Shown here in pieces: positions 18,750 to 27,270 of a stretch of DNA of 64,000 nucleotides. The DNA is taken from positions 29,533 through 93,532 of the forward strand of contig JANXZG010000014.1 of assembly GCA_025355645.1 (NCBI GenBank), written 5' to 3'. Below the pieces are notes generated by a model that searched no databases, was not told the DNA's origin, and saw only the letters and a list, made by a program, of their open reading frames with translations. Each line of letters starts with the position of its first letter. Within the stretch, counting starts at the first letter, position 1. The DNA is from Gammaproteobacteria bacterium (GTDB lineage Bacteria > Pseudomonadota > Gammaproteobacteria > Steroidobacterales > Steroidobacteraceae). A program made the position numbers and the translations under genes.

Positions 18750-19607
18750 ATGGCGACCGCGGCAATCATCATGGACGGCAAGGCCGTCGGCGCCAAAGTG
18801 CGCGCCGAGGTCAAGCGGCGTGCTGCGGCGTTCATGGCGGCGCATGGGCGTGCACCCGGGCTTGCAGTCGTGCAGGTCGGAGAAGACCCGTCCTCCTCGG
18901 GGTACGTGCTCAGCAAGCGCAAGGGCTGCGAGGAAGCAGGCATTGCCTCCTTTGCGAATGACATACCCGCTTCGGTCACTCGCGCCGAGCTGCTCGCGCT
19001 CGTGCATCAGCTGAACGACAATCCCCTGGTCGATGGCATCCTGATGCAATTGCCGCTGCCCGCAGGGCTGGATGCGAACGAGATCACGGATGCGATTGAC
19101 CCGAAGAAGGATGTCGACGGGTTCCATCCGCACAACACGGGGCTACTCGCACAGAAGCGCCCGGGCCTTCGGCCCTGCACCCCGTACGGCGTAATACGCC
19201 TGGCGCAGGAATACGGAATCAAGCTTAAGGGACTTCGCGCAACCGTCGTGGGCGCCTCCAATATCGTGGGTCGCCCTATGGCGCTTGAGTTGCTGCTGGC
19301 GGGAGCGACGGTCACTATTTGCCATACTGGCACGCGCGACCTGCGCAGCGAAGTCGAGCGGGCGGACCTCGTTGTGGCCGCGGCCGGCAGGGCCGGCCTC
19401 GTGCGTGGCGAATGGATACGCGAGGGCGCAGCGGTGTTCGATGTGGGCATCAACCGCAACGCCGAGGGTCGCCTGGTGGGGGATGTCGATTACGACGTGG
19501 CAATCAGGCGCGCGGGCTGGATCACGCCGGTGCCCGGCGGCATTGGCCCGATGACGATTGCCATGTTGCTGTCCAATACGCTGGATGCGGCGACGGCTGC
19601 GAAGTGA
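18750..19607 (+). CDS. folD: Methylenetetrahydrofolate dehydrogenase / methenyltetrahydrofolate cyclohydrolase
   Basis: Bifunctional folate enzyme (285 residues) interconverting 5,10-methylene- and 10-formyl-tetrahydrofolate. Catalytic Tyr52 and Lys56 are visible in [13 protein letters not shown], followed by QLPLP, DVDGFHP, the PCTP loop, the NADP motif [10 protein letters not shown] and the C-terminal [14 protein letters not shown]. It begins two bases after the ahcY stop, linking one-carbon supply with the SAM cycle; 10-formyl-THF is also the cofactor of the formyltransferase upstream at 9022. Confidence 0.96.
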   Translation: MATAAIIMDGKAVGAKVRAEVKRRAAAFMAAHGRAPGLAVVQVGEDPSSSGYVLSKRKGCEEAGIASFANDIPASVTRAELLALVHQLNDNPLVDGILMQLPLPAGLDANEITDAIDPKKDVDGFHPHNTGLLAQKRPGLRPCTPYGVIRLAQEYGIKLKGLRATVVGASNIVGRPMALELLLAGATVTICHTGTRDLRSEVERADLVVAAAGRAGLVRGEWIREGAAVFDVGINRNAEGRLVGDVDYDVAIRRAGWITPVPGGIGPMTIAMLLSNTLDAATAAK

Positions 19608-19614
19608 GGCATCG

Positions 19615-20355
19615 ATGAGCAAAAAACATAGTTCCAAGATATATCCGGACGCAAAAAGCGCGTTGCGCGATGTGTTGAGGGATGGCATGACCGTGATGTC
19701 CGGAGGATTTGGTGCCTGCGGCGTGCCAGAGAACCTGATCGCCGCGGTGCATGATCTCGGCGTGCGCGGCTTGACGGTGGTCTCGAACAACGCGGGACTC
19801 GACGGCTTTGGGCTTGGCGTACTCTTAAAGACGCATCAGATCGCGAAGATGATTTCTTCTTACGTTGGCGAGAATAGGGAGTTCGAACGGCAGTACCTCG
19901 CCGGGGAGCTTGAGCTCGAATTCAATCCGCAGGGCACGCTGGCGGAGCGCATTCGTGCGGGCGGCGCCGGAATCCATGCTTTCTTTACCCGCACGGGCGC
20001 GGGTACGCTGGTTGCCGAGGGCAAGGAACAGCGCGTCGTCAATGGCGAGACCTACATACTTGAAACTGGCCTCGTCGCCGATGTCGCGCTCGTGAAGGCC
20101 TGGCGCGGGGATACTGAAGGAAATCTTGTCTATCGCAAGACCGCGCGCAATTTCAACCCGCCAATGGCTACTGCTGGACGAGTCACGATTGCCGAGGTCG
20201 AGGAATTGGTCGAGCCCGGCGTGCTGGATCCGGATGGCATCCATACGCCTGGGATTTACGTGCAGCGTGTTATACAAGGGACGAACTACAGTCGGCTGAT
20301 CGAGAAACTGACCGTTCGCAGCCGCGAGGAGGGCGCCCATGCCGTGGTCGCGTGA
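19615..20355 (+). CDS. scoA: 3-oxoacid CoA-transferase subunit A
   Basis: First subunit (246 residues) of a succinyl-CoA:3-ketoacid CoA-transferase, which activates acetoacetate for use as carbon source. It has the family glycine-rich stretch SGGFGACGVPENL near the N-terminus and GTLAERIRAGGAGIHAFFTRTG in the middle. The ATG at 19615 directly follows folD (7 bases). It overlaps subunit B by 17 bases. A broader acyl specificity is possible. Confidence 0.92.
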   Translation: MSKKHSSKIYPDAKSALRDVLRDGMTVMSGGFGACGVPENLIAAVHDLGVRGLTVVSNNAGLDGFGLGVLLKTHQIAKMISSYVGENREFERQYLAGELELEFNPQGTLAERIRAGGAGIHAFFTRTGAGTLVAEGKEQRVVNGETYILETGLVADVALVKAWRGDTEGNLVYRKTARNFNPPMATAGRVTIAEVEELVEPGVLDPDGIHTPGIYVQRVIQGTNYSRLIEKLTVRSREEGAHAVVA

Positions 20356-20974
20356 AGACATGGCTGCCCGAGCGGCCAAAGAAATGGAAGACGGGTTCTA
20401 CGTCAATCTCGGCATCGGCATACCGACGCTGGTGGCGAACTACATTGCGCCCGACATGAAGGTTGTGCTGCAGTCGGAAAACGGCATGCTCGGCATGGGC
20501 CCGTTTCCCTTTCCGGGTGAAGAGGATCCTGACCTTATCAATGCAGGCAAGCAGACGATCACCGCGCTCGCGACGACTTCGTATTTTTCGTCAGCCGACA
20601 GCTTCGCCATGATCCGTGGGGGACACATCAACCTGTCCGTGCTCGGTGCGATGGAAGTATCCGAGAACGGCGATCTGGCAAATTGGATGGTGCCCGGCAA
20701 GATGGTCAAGGGCATGGGCGGGGCGATGGACCTCGTCGCCGGCGTCAGGCGCGTCGTGGTCATCATGGAGCATACCGCGAAGGACGGCACGTCAAAATTC
20801 CGGCCGAAGTGCGAACTGCCTCTGACTGGCGCCAATGTCGTTGATATGCTGATCACCGACCTTGCGGTATTTACGCGTGAGTCCCGCGCCGGCCAATTCA
20901 AGTTGATTGAGCTTGCCCCCGGGGTAACCTCGGCAGACGTGAGGCAGAAAACTACGGCGGCCTACCAGCAGTGA
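20339..20974 (+). CDS. scoB: 3-oxoacid CoA-transferase subunit B
   Basis: Catalytic subunit (211 residues). The active-site glutamate that forms the CoA thioester is Glu47 in SENGMLGMGPFP, preceded by NLGIGIPTLVAN. GAMEVSENGDLANWMVPGKMVKGMGGAMDL is the usual middle signature of the family. Start at 20339 lies within the end of scoA, indicating co-translation. The operon ends here: an AT-rich non-coding stretch follows. Confidence 0.93.
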   Translation: MPWSREDMAARAAKEMEDGFYVNLGIGIPTLVANYIAPDMKVVLQSENGMLGMGPFPFPGEEDPDLINAGKQTITALATTSYFSSADSFAMIRGGHINLSVLGAMEVSENGDLANWMVPGKMVKGMGGAMDLVAGVRRVVVIMEHTAKDGTSKFRPKCELPLTGANVVDMLITDLAVFTRESRAGQFKLIELAPGVTSADVRQKTTAAYQQ

Positions 20975-21320
20975 GTTTTATTGTAAGTAAAAGTATATAT
21001 ATCAATGCATTACGGAATATACCTCCCAACGTACTTCATTATAAATTTAAGGCCATGCCTGATCTCGGTCCATGAAGTTGTGCGGGTTTGTTGGCGTCGC
21101 GCGACGTTCTGGCTTCATCGAAGAGTGCGACGCGCAGCTCGGCGCGCCTTAACGCGAGTCGCTGACTGCAGATCCGCCGATTGGCAATTAGCGACTTCGT
21201 GTCGCGCTCTTTGCGCCGCGCGCTGATTTATGCTCGGACTGCGCAGCGATTTACTGAAGCGGCAGCAGGGACTTTGGCAGGGCCGTGCGAAAGACATGTT
21301 GTCCGAAAATATTCTGCAGC
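20975..21320. other. Non-coding AT-rich gap between convergent scoB and mgtC
   Basis: This 346-base stretch holds no convincing gene on either strand; the short open frames have no ribosome site or recognisable product. The first 85 bases are much more AT-rich than the rest of the window (runs such as tatatatatc and ttataaattta). The second half is GC-rich and contains the inverted repeat at 21157-21196. It may hold the 3' ends of two convergent transcripts or the remains of an inserted repeat. Confidence 0.6.
21157..21196. repeat. Inverted repeat with imperfect outer arms
   Basis: AGTCGCT (21157-21163) is repeated inverted as AGCGACT (21190-21196) around a 26-base loop. Weaker complementarity extends outward: a CAGC-x-CGGCGC-like segment near 21135-21148 against CAGCGCGCGGCGC read on the minus strand at about 21211-21223. 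The layout resembles a small dispersed palindromic element, but only one copy is in the window, so repetition in the genome is untested. Confidence 0.4.
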
Positions 21321-22022
21321 TCAGTCACCGGTTGGCGCGATGCGAAATTCCAGTACCGTCTCGGTATTTTGCAGAGTGTCTGAGAGTCGTCCGGCGCTCG
21401 CCTTGTCGGATGAGCGGATGACCATGCTGTGGCGGCGAATCCGCCCATCGGCATCCATGCGATAGCTGAAATTGGCGATGGAGAATCCATGCTCCCCGAC
21501 AAGTTTGTGGAGCGCAGCCTCATTAAGATTCGTCGTGGGCGAGAGCTTGAGCTCGAAGTGAAAATACGCCAAAGACGGCATCCAAACTTCAATCGTACGG
21601 AACAGTGCGAGAATTCCCAGCGTAAGCACGACGCTGACTACGAGCGGAAAATAAAACCCGATCCCGGCCAGGATCCCGATTGCCGCTGTCATCCAGATTG
21701 ACGCCGCCGTGGTTAGCCCGCGAACCGAAAATCCTTCGCGCACGATGACGCCAGCACCTAAAAAGCCGATGCCCGTCATGATGCCCTGCGCCATGCGGGT
21801 CGGATCAAGCTTGATGTCATCGGACACGGGCATCCAGTGAGCTTCAAAAACAGTGATCAGCATCAGCAGACTGGACGCGGTGCATACCAGCGCGTGGGTA
21901 CGAAATCCGGCGGGGCGTCCCTGGTACGAGCGCTCGTAACCTATCAGCGCCCCCGCAATCAACGCGGCGAGCAGGCGGAACACCATTTCAAGATTATCGC
22001 TCGTCAGGATCATGGTCATCAT
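21321..22022 (-). CDS. MgtC/SapB family membrane protein
   Basis: A 233-residue inner-membrane protein. Residues 1-140 contain about five hydrophobic helices with the family motifs AALIAGALIGYERSYQGRPAGFRTHALV and MTGIGFLGAGVIVREG...RGLTTAASIW. Residues about 150-230 form the soluble ACT-like C-terminal domain found in the longer MgtC proteins. In pathogens MgtC inhibits the F1Fo ATP synthase and helps growth at low magnesium; in environmental bacteria the role is less clear. It stands alone, convergent with scoB. Confidence 0.88.
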   Translation of the reverse strand: MMTMILTSDNLEMVFRLLAALIAGALIGYERSYQGRPAGFRTHALVCTASSLLMLITVFEAHWMPVSDDIKLDPTRMAQGIMTGIGFLGAGVIVREGFSVRGLTTAASIWMTAAIGILAGIGFYFPLVVSVVLTLGILALFRTIEVWMPSLAYFHFELKLSPTTNLNEAALHKLVGEHGFSIANFSYRMDADGRIRRHSMVIRSSDKASAGRLSDTLQNTETVLEFRIAPTGD

Positions 22023-22123
22023 TACCTGATGAGCAGAATGTCCTGTCGTATAACGCCAGTCAATCCTGCAAGGACAGCGATGAGAAATCCGTCACGGCCG
22101 CCGATGCGGCTCGAAAAGGTCTA

Positions 22124-22507
22124 TCAGCCGGCAGCCGGAGCGGGCGTTGCGATCCCGGCGGTTCGTGCCTGACGCACTTCTGCACGGCGGCGCTGCTCGT
22201 CACGCACATCAGTGTCGGTAAGTCCGGTATTTGCGGCAATGATTTCCACCAGGCGATGCGCTGGATCGCGTGGCAGGGTCACTTCGTGCAGGCGCTCCCA
22301 GATCCGGATGCGCTCCTCGGCACTGTTGAGCCGCGAGGACTGTGCGGCCAGGTCGACTTTGCGGCGCGCGGCGTTCTCCGCCTGCTGGTGCATGAGCCTC
22401 GCCCTAAAATCCATCGTCAGATCGTCCGCGCTCATGTGGCCCGGTCGTCCGAGGGTGTCGCTGCTTTTTTCTGGTATCACGATAGACTCCGCATTTAGGC
22501 CGGACAC
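22124..22507 (-). CDS. Hypothetical protein, small charged helical
   Basis: A 127-residue open frame with no family I recognise. It is rich in Arg, Ala and Glu from residue 30 onward (for example ARLMHQQAENAARRKVDLAAQ), suggesting a helical protein, and ends in an Ala-Pro-rich tail. No signal peptide or membrane helix. A Met at residue 25 (22435) could be the true start. It is divergent from the DUF1993 gene. Codon usage matches the neighbours, supporting a real gene, but the call is tentative. Confidence 0.5.
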   Translation of the reverse strand: MSGLNAESIVIPEKSSDTLGRPGHMSADDLTMDFRARLMHQQAENAARRKVDLAAQSSRLNSAEERIRIWERLHEVTLPRDPAHRLVEIIAANTGLTDTDVRDEQRRRAEVRQARTAGIATPAPAAG

Positions 22508-22567
22508 GGTATCATTAACTGCCCCTACGCGTGGCCCGAATTTGCCATTACCACAGGAGATATGCCG

Positions 22568-23077
22568 ATGAGCGCCCCCATGTATGAGATGTCCGTACAG
22601 GTTCTGACCCTAGGACTGACAAATATCTCGAATTTAATCGACAAAGGTGTCGCTCACGCCGAAGCACGGAAATTCGACTCCCTGGTGCTCGCTCAGGCGC
22701 GGATTTTTCCCAACATGTTCCCATTCAGCCGGCAGGTGCAGATTGCCTGTGACATGGCCAAGGGCTGTGCCGCGCGCCTGGCGGGCATCGAGGTGCCAAA
22801 ATACGAAGACACCGAGGTGACGATGGCCGAATTAAAGGCTCGCGTTGCCAAGACCAAGGCGTTCGTCGCATCAATCAAGGCAAGCCAGTTGCAGGATGCG
22901 GCGACACGCGAAATCATCATTACGTTTCCGGGCAACAGCCTGAAATTCAATGGGCTGAGCTATGTGACGACCTGGGTACTGCCGAACTTCTATTTTCACG
23001 GCAGCATGGTCTACGCGTTGCTGCGACACAACGGGGTCGAAATCGGCAAGATGGATTTTCTCGGCGCGATCCAGTAG
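22568..23077 (+). CDS. DUF1993 family protein
   Basis: A 169-residue protein matching the DUF1993 pattern: MYEMSVQVLTLGLTNISNLIDKG at the start, QARIFPNMFPFSRQVQIACDMAKG in the middle and LPNFYFHGSMVYALLRHNGVEIGKMDFLG at the end. The fold is thought to be a DinB-like four-helix bundle; the function is unknown. I chose the second ATG (22568) because AGGAG lies eight bases upstream of it, against only two for the ATG at 22562. A strong hairpin follows the gene. Confidence 0.85.
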   Translation: MSAPMYEMSVQVLTLGLTNISNLIDKGVAHAEARKFDSLVLAQARIFPNMFPFSRQVQIACDMAKGCAARLAGIEVPKYEDTEVTMAELKARVAKTKAFVASIKASQLQDAATREIIITFPGNSLKFNGLSYVTTWVLPNFYFHGSMVYALLRHNGVEIGKMDFLGAIQ

Positions 23078-23086
23078 CGACTTGGT

Positions 23087-23113
23087 GAGGGGCCCGGCTT
23101 CGCCGGGTCCCTC
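23087..23113. terminator. Strong GC hairpin between convergent genes, likely bidirectional terminator
   Basis: GAGGG-G-CCCGGC, loop TTCG, then CCGGG-T-CCCTC form a nearly perfect stem of about 11 base pairs capped by a stable TTCG tetraloop. It sits ten bases after the DUF1993 stop and touches the stop codon of the convergent secreted-protein gene. There is no clear T-run, so termination efficiency is uncertain. Confidence 0.65.
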
Positions 23114-23651
23114 ATCGCGCGGTGCCGGGTGTCGGGGTAATTGAGATCTTGACGTCGGCGTCGGCGGCATTGCTGATCTGCAAGGTCAGCTGCACACCCA
23201 TGGGCAGGACGAATTCAACAATCTTGTGCGGACCAGTACAGCCGCGTCGACCTTGGAAATCCTGCGGCTTCAGCAGCGCGCCGTTGAACGCGACATCTAT
23301 CCACAGCGGCTGATCGGCCGAGATGCGGTACGCGCCGGGCACCGCCACCTGCAATTGCGCGAGTCCTCCGTAGCCGTCGGGCTTCGCTTCGCGCGCGCCG
23401 GGCGGCGTTGGAAATTGCACATCGGTCTGTTTTTGCAGATGCAGCTGATACAGCTGATTCAGGCTCACGGTCGGCGTACTCGCCCGGTCGCTGCCACCTG
23501 CCAGCATCTTGGGGTGCATTGCAAAGAGCAGGTGCTCGGCGCGTACATCCCAGGCAAATTCGATGCACTGGTCTTCGGCGCGCACCTGCTGCACACATAA
23601 GGCAAGGGCAATCGCCAGAGTTAACTGGAGCAGCGAGTTTGAGGTTTTCAT
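23112..23651 (-). CDS. Secreted protein of unknown function
   Basis: A 179-residue protein with a clear signal peptide (MKTSNSLLQLTLAIALALCVQQVRA, cleavage near residue 25). The mature part has the pattern FAWDVRAEHLLFA and two cysteines, Cys29 and one in RRGCTGPHKIVEFVLP near residue 138, that could pair. I recall similar uncharacterised exported proteins in gammaproteobacteria but no function. The start follows the DDAH-like stop on the opposite reading order: the two minus-strand genes abut at 23651/23652, so this gene would be the last one of the arginine-related transcript. Confidence 0.7.
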   Translation of the reverse strand: MKTSNSLLQLTLAIALALCVQQVRAEDQCIEFAWDVRAEHLLFAMHPKMLAGGSDRASTPTVSLNQLYQLHLQKQTDVQFPTPPGAREAKPDGYGGLAQLQVAVPGAYRISADQPLWIDVAFNGALLKPQDFQGRRGCTGPHKIVEFVLPMGVQLTLQISNAADADVKISITPTPGTAR

Positions 23652-24467
23652 TTAGCGCCTCGCCCCCTGCGGTGCGGTGGGCAGGGAATCGTAGCGCAGC
23701 GACAGGCAGCTCAGGCCCCCATCCATCTTGCGAAACTCTGACATGTCGAGCGCGAGCGTCGCCAGCCCCGCCCGAGCCAGCTGTGCGGCAAACTGTGGGT
23801 AGCCCGACGCGATCAGCACATGCTGGTTGATGCGTACGCAGTTAGCAGCGTAGTCCTCTTCGGCGATGCTGCGGATCACCTGAAACCCTTCGAATTCTGG
23901 CACGTCAGGAAAGTTGCTGCACAGGGCAAGGCGCTGCTCCCCGAGGTAGGCGATGCCGGACTTCAGGTGCAGCAGGCTGCGATTATGGCGGATGTCGATG
24001 GTCGAGGCGCTATAACCATGCGCGCGCAGGATGCCTGCGAGCTGGTGCGCTCCCTGCTCATTCGTGCGCGCCGACAATCCGATGAAAAAATGCTCCTCGG
24101 CCTGGCAGATATCGCCGCCATCGACGCTGCCGGGAGCGACGATGCGCTGCATATCGGCGCCAAGCTCGGCAAGGGCGGCCTCGATCGATGTGATCTCGCC
24201 GAGACGCGACGGGGCACCGGGCCGCGTGATGATGGCGGTGCGTTCGGCCAGGACCGCAGTATCTTCGACAAAAGTGGCGTCGGGAAATCGCTCATCCGGT
24301 GCGAGTGTGCGCACCTCCAGGCCGCAGCGGCGCAGTGCATTGCAATACGCGTCATGCTGCGCATGCGCCATTGTAAGTTCGGGTGGACCCTGGGCTGCGC
24401 TGGTGAGTCCCAGGGCATAGGTGCCGGAGGGCGGTCGCACCAGCGCCTGTCGGAATTTCCAGCTCAT
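23652..24467 (-). CDS. Dimethylarginine dimethylaminohydrolase-like amidinohydrolase
   Basis: Member of the amidinotransferase/DDAH superfamily of guanidine-modifying enzymes, expected to hydrolyse methylated arginine (or arginine itself) to citrulline. Visible active-site segments are FPDATFVEDTAV with Glu68 and Asp69, LLHLKSGIAYLG with His167, and the nucleophile Cys254 in DGGLSCLSLR. The chosen ATG gives 271 residues, normal for DDAH; a Met 16 codons upstream (24515) is in frame. It lies with dps, arginase and ornithine cyclodeaminase on the same strand, supporting an arginine-related role. Confidence 0.85.
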   Translation of the reverse strand: MSWKFRQALVRPPSGTYALGLTSAAQGPPELTMAHAQHDAYCNALRRCGLEVRTLAPDERFPDATFVEDTAVLAERTAIITRPGAPSRLGEITSIEAALAELGADMQRIVAPGSVDGGDICQAEEHFFIGLSARTNEQGAHQLAGILRAHGYSASTIDIRHNRSLLHLKSGIAYLGEQRLALCSNFPDVPEFEGFQVIRSIAEEDYAANCVRINQHVLIASGYPQFAAQLARAGLATLALDMSEFRKMDGGLSCLSLRYDSLPTAPQGARR

Positions 24468-24521
24468 CTCACGGCCTTGCTCAGCATAGCGCCTATTGTA
24501 CGGCGCGGATTCCATGATGGC

Positions 24522-25025
24522 CTATTTTTCCAGCAGCGAGCGCAGCATCCAGGCGGTCTGTTCATGAACGGCGAGGCGCTGCGTCAGTAGGTCAGCGGTC
24601 GGTTCATCATGGGCCTCATCTGCGACGGGAAAGATGCCACGCGCGGTGCGCGCGACAGCCTCGTGACCCGCGACTAGGATCCGCACCATCTCCAGCGCCC
24701 GGGGCGGCATGGCAGGAGCTTCCGGTATCGAGGCGAGAGCGCCGAACTGACTATAGGATCCCGGCGCCCGGTGGCCCAGCGAACGTATGCGTTCGGCAAT
24801 GGGGTCCACCGAGTTCCACAATTCCGTGTACTGCGTCATGAACATCTGGTGCAAGGTCGAGAACATGGGCCCCGTAACGTTCCAGTGGAAATTATGGGTG
24901 GTCAGGTACAATGTATAGGTGTCGGCCAGCAGATGTGAAAGGCCGCTGGCGATGGCCTTGCGGTCGGCTGGGCTGATGCCGATGTTGATTTTTCCTGCAG
25001 TTCGGCTGGTGGCTGTGGCTTTCAT
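24522..25025 (-). CDS. dps: Dps family ferritin-like DNA-binding protein
   Basis: A 167-residue mini-ferritin that stores iron and protects DNA under oxidative stress or starvation. The ferroxidase ligands are visible: [13 protein letters not shown] with two histidines and [12 protein letters not shown] with Asp and Glu. The lysine-poor N-terminal tail begins [12 protein letters not shown]. The start at 25025 is preceded by AGGAGAG; an in-frame upstream ATG at 25118 gives an implausible N-terminus. It is placed between arginase and the DDAH-like gene without obvious metabolic link. Confidence 0.9.
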   Translation of the reverse strand: MKATATSRTAGKINIGISPADRKAIASGLSHLLADTYTLYLTTHNFHWNVTGPMFSTLHQMFMTQYTELWNSVDPIAERIRSLGHRAPGSYSQFGALASIPEAPAMPPRALEMVRILVAGHEAVARTARGIFPVADEAHDEPTADLLTQRLAVHEQTAWMLRSLLEK

Positions 25026-25148
25026 GGGGCTCTCCTGAATGGCTGCGTCGGTCGTTTCCGGACACAGTATCTGCGCGCACTGCACTTTTGCCCAATCAAT
25101 TGATTGTATCCGGACCATAGAAGCTATCTATGTGGTCCGAACTGCCTG

Positions 25149-26063
25149 TCAGCGGCGCATCAGCGTGCTCTTGCCGAAAAGTGAAGCCACCAGATCGACC
25201 GCGACTTCCGCCGTACGATTGCGTAGATCGAGCGCGGGATTAAGTTCCATGATATCGAGCGAGGCAAGGCGGCCAGTATCCGCGATCATCTCCATGCACA
25301 ACTGCGCTTCACGATAGGACGGCCCCCCCGGAACGGTCGTGCCGACCCCAGGGGCGATGTCAGGGTCGAGGAAATCGACGTCGAAGCTCACATGCAGGTG
25401 GGTCGAGGGGTCCATGTCGGCGAGGGCGACCTCTAGTGTGCGTCGGATGCCCACCTCGTCGATGTAACGCATGTCGAATACGTCAATATTAACCTCATGC
25501 ACAAGGCGCTTCTCGCCCTGGTCGACGCTGCGGATGCCGATCTGGCGAATGCTGCGAGGGTCGATCGCGGGCACCTGGTCGCTGAGGTCAATGAGTTCGG
25601 CCGGGCCGAGGCCGCACAGGCAGGCGACTGGCATGCCGTGAATATTACCGCTCGGCGTGAGAACACTGGTGTTGAAGTCCGCATGAGCGTCGAGCCACAG
25701 TACACGCAGCGCCCGGTGCACTCGCCGGCAGTGGCGGGCTACCGCGCTGATCGAGCCGATGCTGAGGCAATGGTCGCCACCGAGTAGGATTGGTAATTGT
25801 CCCGAGGCGAGATCCTTCTGCACGGCATCGTGCACCGCGATGTTCCAGGCGCGTACCTGCGCCAGGTGGCGATAGCCGTCATGCGCAGGTAACTGCGGAT
25901 TGGCGGGCCCTGATAGATCTCCACGGTCTTGCACCGCGACGCCTTGCGACTCGAGCGTGCGGGCGATGCCCGCGACTCGCAGCGCCTCAGGTCCCATCGA
26001 AGCGCCGCGCATGCCGGCACCAATGTCGGTCGGTGCGCCAATCAGTGAGGCCCGGATGCCCAT
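25149..26063 (-). CDS. rocF: Arginase
   Basis: Binuclear manganese enzyme hydrolysing L-arginine to ornithine and urea. All metal ligands are visible: His98 (GGDHCLSIG), Asp125, His127 and Asp129 (DAHADFNT), Asp228 and Asp230 (SFDVDFLDPDIAPGVGT), plus the substrate loop HGMPVA with His142. Length 304 is normal. It follows ornithine cyclodeaminase by eight bases, so the pair converts arginine to proline with release of urea and ammonia. Confidence 0.95.
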   Translation of the reverse strand: MGIRASLIGAPTDIGAGMRGASMGPEALRVAGIARTLESQGVAVQDRGDLSGPANPQLPAHDGYRHLAQVRAWNIAVHDAVQKDLASGQLPILLGGDHCLSIGSISAVARHCRRVHRALRVLWLDAHADFNTSVLTPSGNIHGMPVACLCGLGPAELIDLSDQVPAIDPRSIRQIGIRSVDQGEKRLVHEVNIDVFDMRYIDEVGIRRTLEVALADMDPSTHLHVSFDVDFLDPDIAPGVGTTVPGGPSYREAQLCMEMIADTGRLASLDIMELNPALDLRNRTAEVAVDLVASLFGKSTLMRR

Positions 26064-26071
26064 GCGCGTCC

Positions 26072-27142
26072 TCAGCCGGTCTTGATCAGCCGCGGACGCG
26101 CAACCCCGGCACCGAGCGTCCCGCCGAATAGGTCCTTCGGATTATCAAGCACGGGCACGAGATCGATCTGGCGCCGCGGGATATGCCCCTCATTGAGCAA
26201 GGCATGCAGGAAGCGCAGTGCCGAGTAGTCCTCGAGCGCGAAACCGACGGAGTCGAAAATGGTAATGTCTGAGTCGCTGCGTCGACCTGGAGCGCGGCCG
26301 AGGACGACGTTGGCGAACTCCGTGACCGGATAGGATGCATCCATCTGCTGGATCTCGCCTTCGATGCGCGATTGCGGCTCGTACTCGACGATGACGCGGG
26401 CCTGCGGCATGCGCAGGATGTCGCCATGCAGCTCGGTTTTTCCGGGGCAATCGCCGCCGACGGCGTTCAGGTGCATGCCAGGCGCTACCATCGGGGGCGT
26501 CAGGATCACAGCGTTTTTCTTATCTGCCGTCACGGTTGTCACGATGTCCGCGCCACGGCACGCCTCCGTTGTTGAGCTCGTGCGCACCAGTTCAAGATCG
26601 CGCAGCTCCGGCATCGCGCGCAGGTTGCGTTCGAGCTTCGAAGTCGCGAGCGGATCAACATCGTAGAGGCGCAGCACGCGGATGCCGAGCATCCGATGAA
26701 ACGCGATGGACTGGAATTCGCTCTGTGCGCCATTGCCGATCAAAGCCATGACGCGATTGTCCCTGCGCGCGAGCCATTGGGCTGCCAGCGCCGACATCGC
26801 CGCGGTGCGCAGCGCCGTTGTAACGGTCAGCTCCGACAGCAGCAGGGGGTAGCCCGTTGCAACGTCCGCGAGAACCCCGAACGCGGTGACCGTTAAGAGG
26901 CCCTCGGCGGTATTTTTTGGATGACCGTTGACGTACTTGAAGGAGAACAGCCGGCCGTCGCTTGTCGGCATGAGCTCAATCACGCCAACTTCGGAGTGGC
27001 TCGCCATGCGGGCGGATTTCTCGAATTCATGCCAGCGGCGGTAGTCGGCCAGGATCTCGAGGGCAAGGCGTTCAATGAACTTGCCAGGACCGATTGCCTG
27101 AATCAGGCGGGCCACGTCCGTGACGCCAATGTAGTCGACCAT
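26072..27142 (-). CDS. Ornithine cyclodeaminase
   Basis: NAD-dependent enzyme turning L-ornithine into L-proline and ammonia. The 356-residue protein contains MPTSDGRLFSFKYVNGHPKN near residue 75, the dinucleotide-binding MALIGNGAQSEFQSIAFH and the catalytic aspartate region HLNAVGGDCPGKTELH, all typical of the long ornithine cyclodeaminase subgroup. The ATG at 27142 has GGGAGA upstream; a Met 17 codons earlier is less likely. First gene of the arginine transcript, divergent from an Lrp-type regulator. Confidence 0.92.
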   Translation of the reverse strand: MVDYIGVTDVARLIQAIGPGKFIERLALEILADYRRWHEFEKSARMASHSEVGVIELMPTSDGRLFSFKYVNGHPKNTAEGLLTVTAFGVLADVATGYPLLLSELTVTTALRTAAMSALAAQWLARRDNRVMALIGNGAQSEFQSIAFHRMLGIRVLRLYDVDPLATSKLERNLRAMPELRDLELVRTSSTTEACRGADIVTTVTADKKNAVILTPPMVAPGMHLNAVGGDCPGKTELHGDILRMPQARVIVEYEPQSRIEGEIQQMDASYPVTEFANVVLGRAPGRRSDSDITIFDSVGFALEDYSALRFLHALLNEGHIPRRQIDLVPVLDNPKDLFGGTLGAGVARPRLIKTG

Positions 27143-27210
27143 GCTGGATCTCCCGGGTTGAGAAACCAGTCTGTCCGATTCCAGAGCCAACAAGAAGCCA
27201 GAATTAAGCT

Positions 27211-27238
27211 CAATATATGATCTATAATAAGCATATTG
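27211..27238. promoter_or_regulatory. Candidate Lrp/AsnC operator with embedded TATAAT
   Basis: CAATAT (27211-27216) and ATATTG (27233-27238) form a perfect inverted repeat with 16 bases between arms, inside an AT-rich island in the 128-base divergent spacer. A perfect TATAAT (27223-27228) lies between the arms in the orientation of the regulator gene, about 43 bases before its ATG. Position and symmetry fit autoregulation and control of the ornithine cyclodeaminase/arginase genes. Confidence 0.5.
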
Positions 27239-27270
27239 CCAGTTAAAAATGTCGAAATGGTTGATATTCT

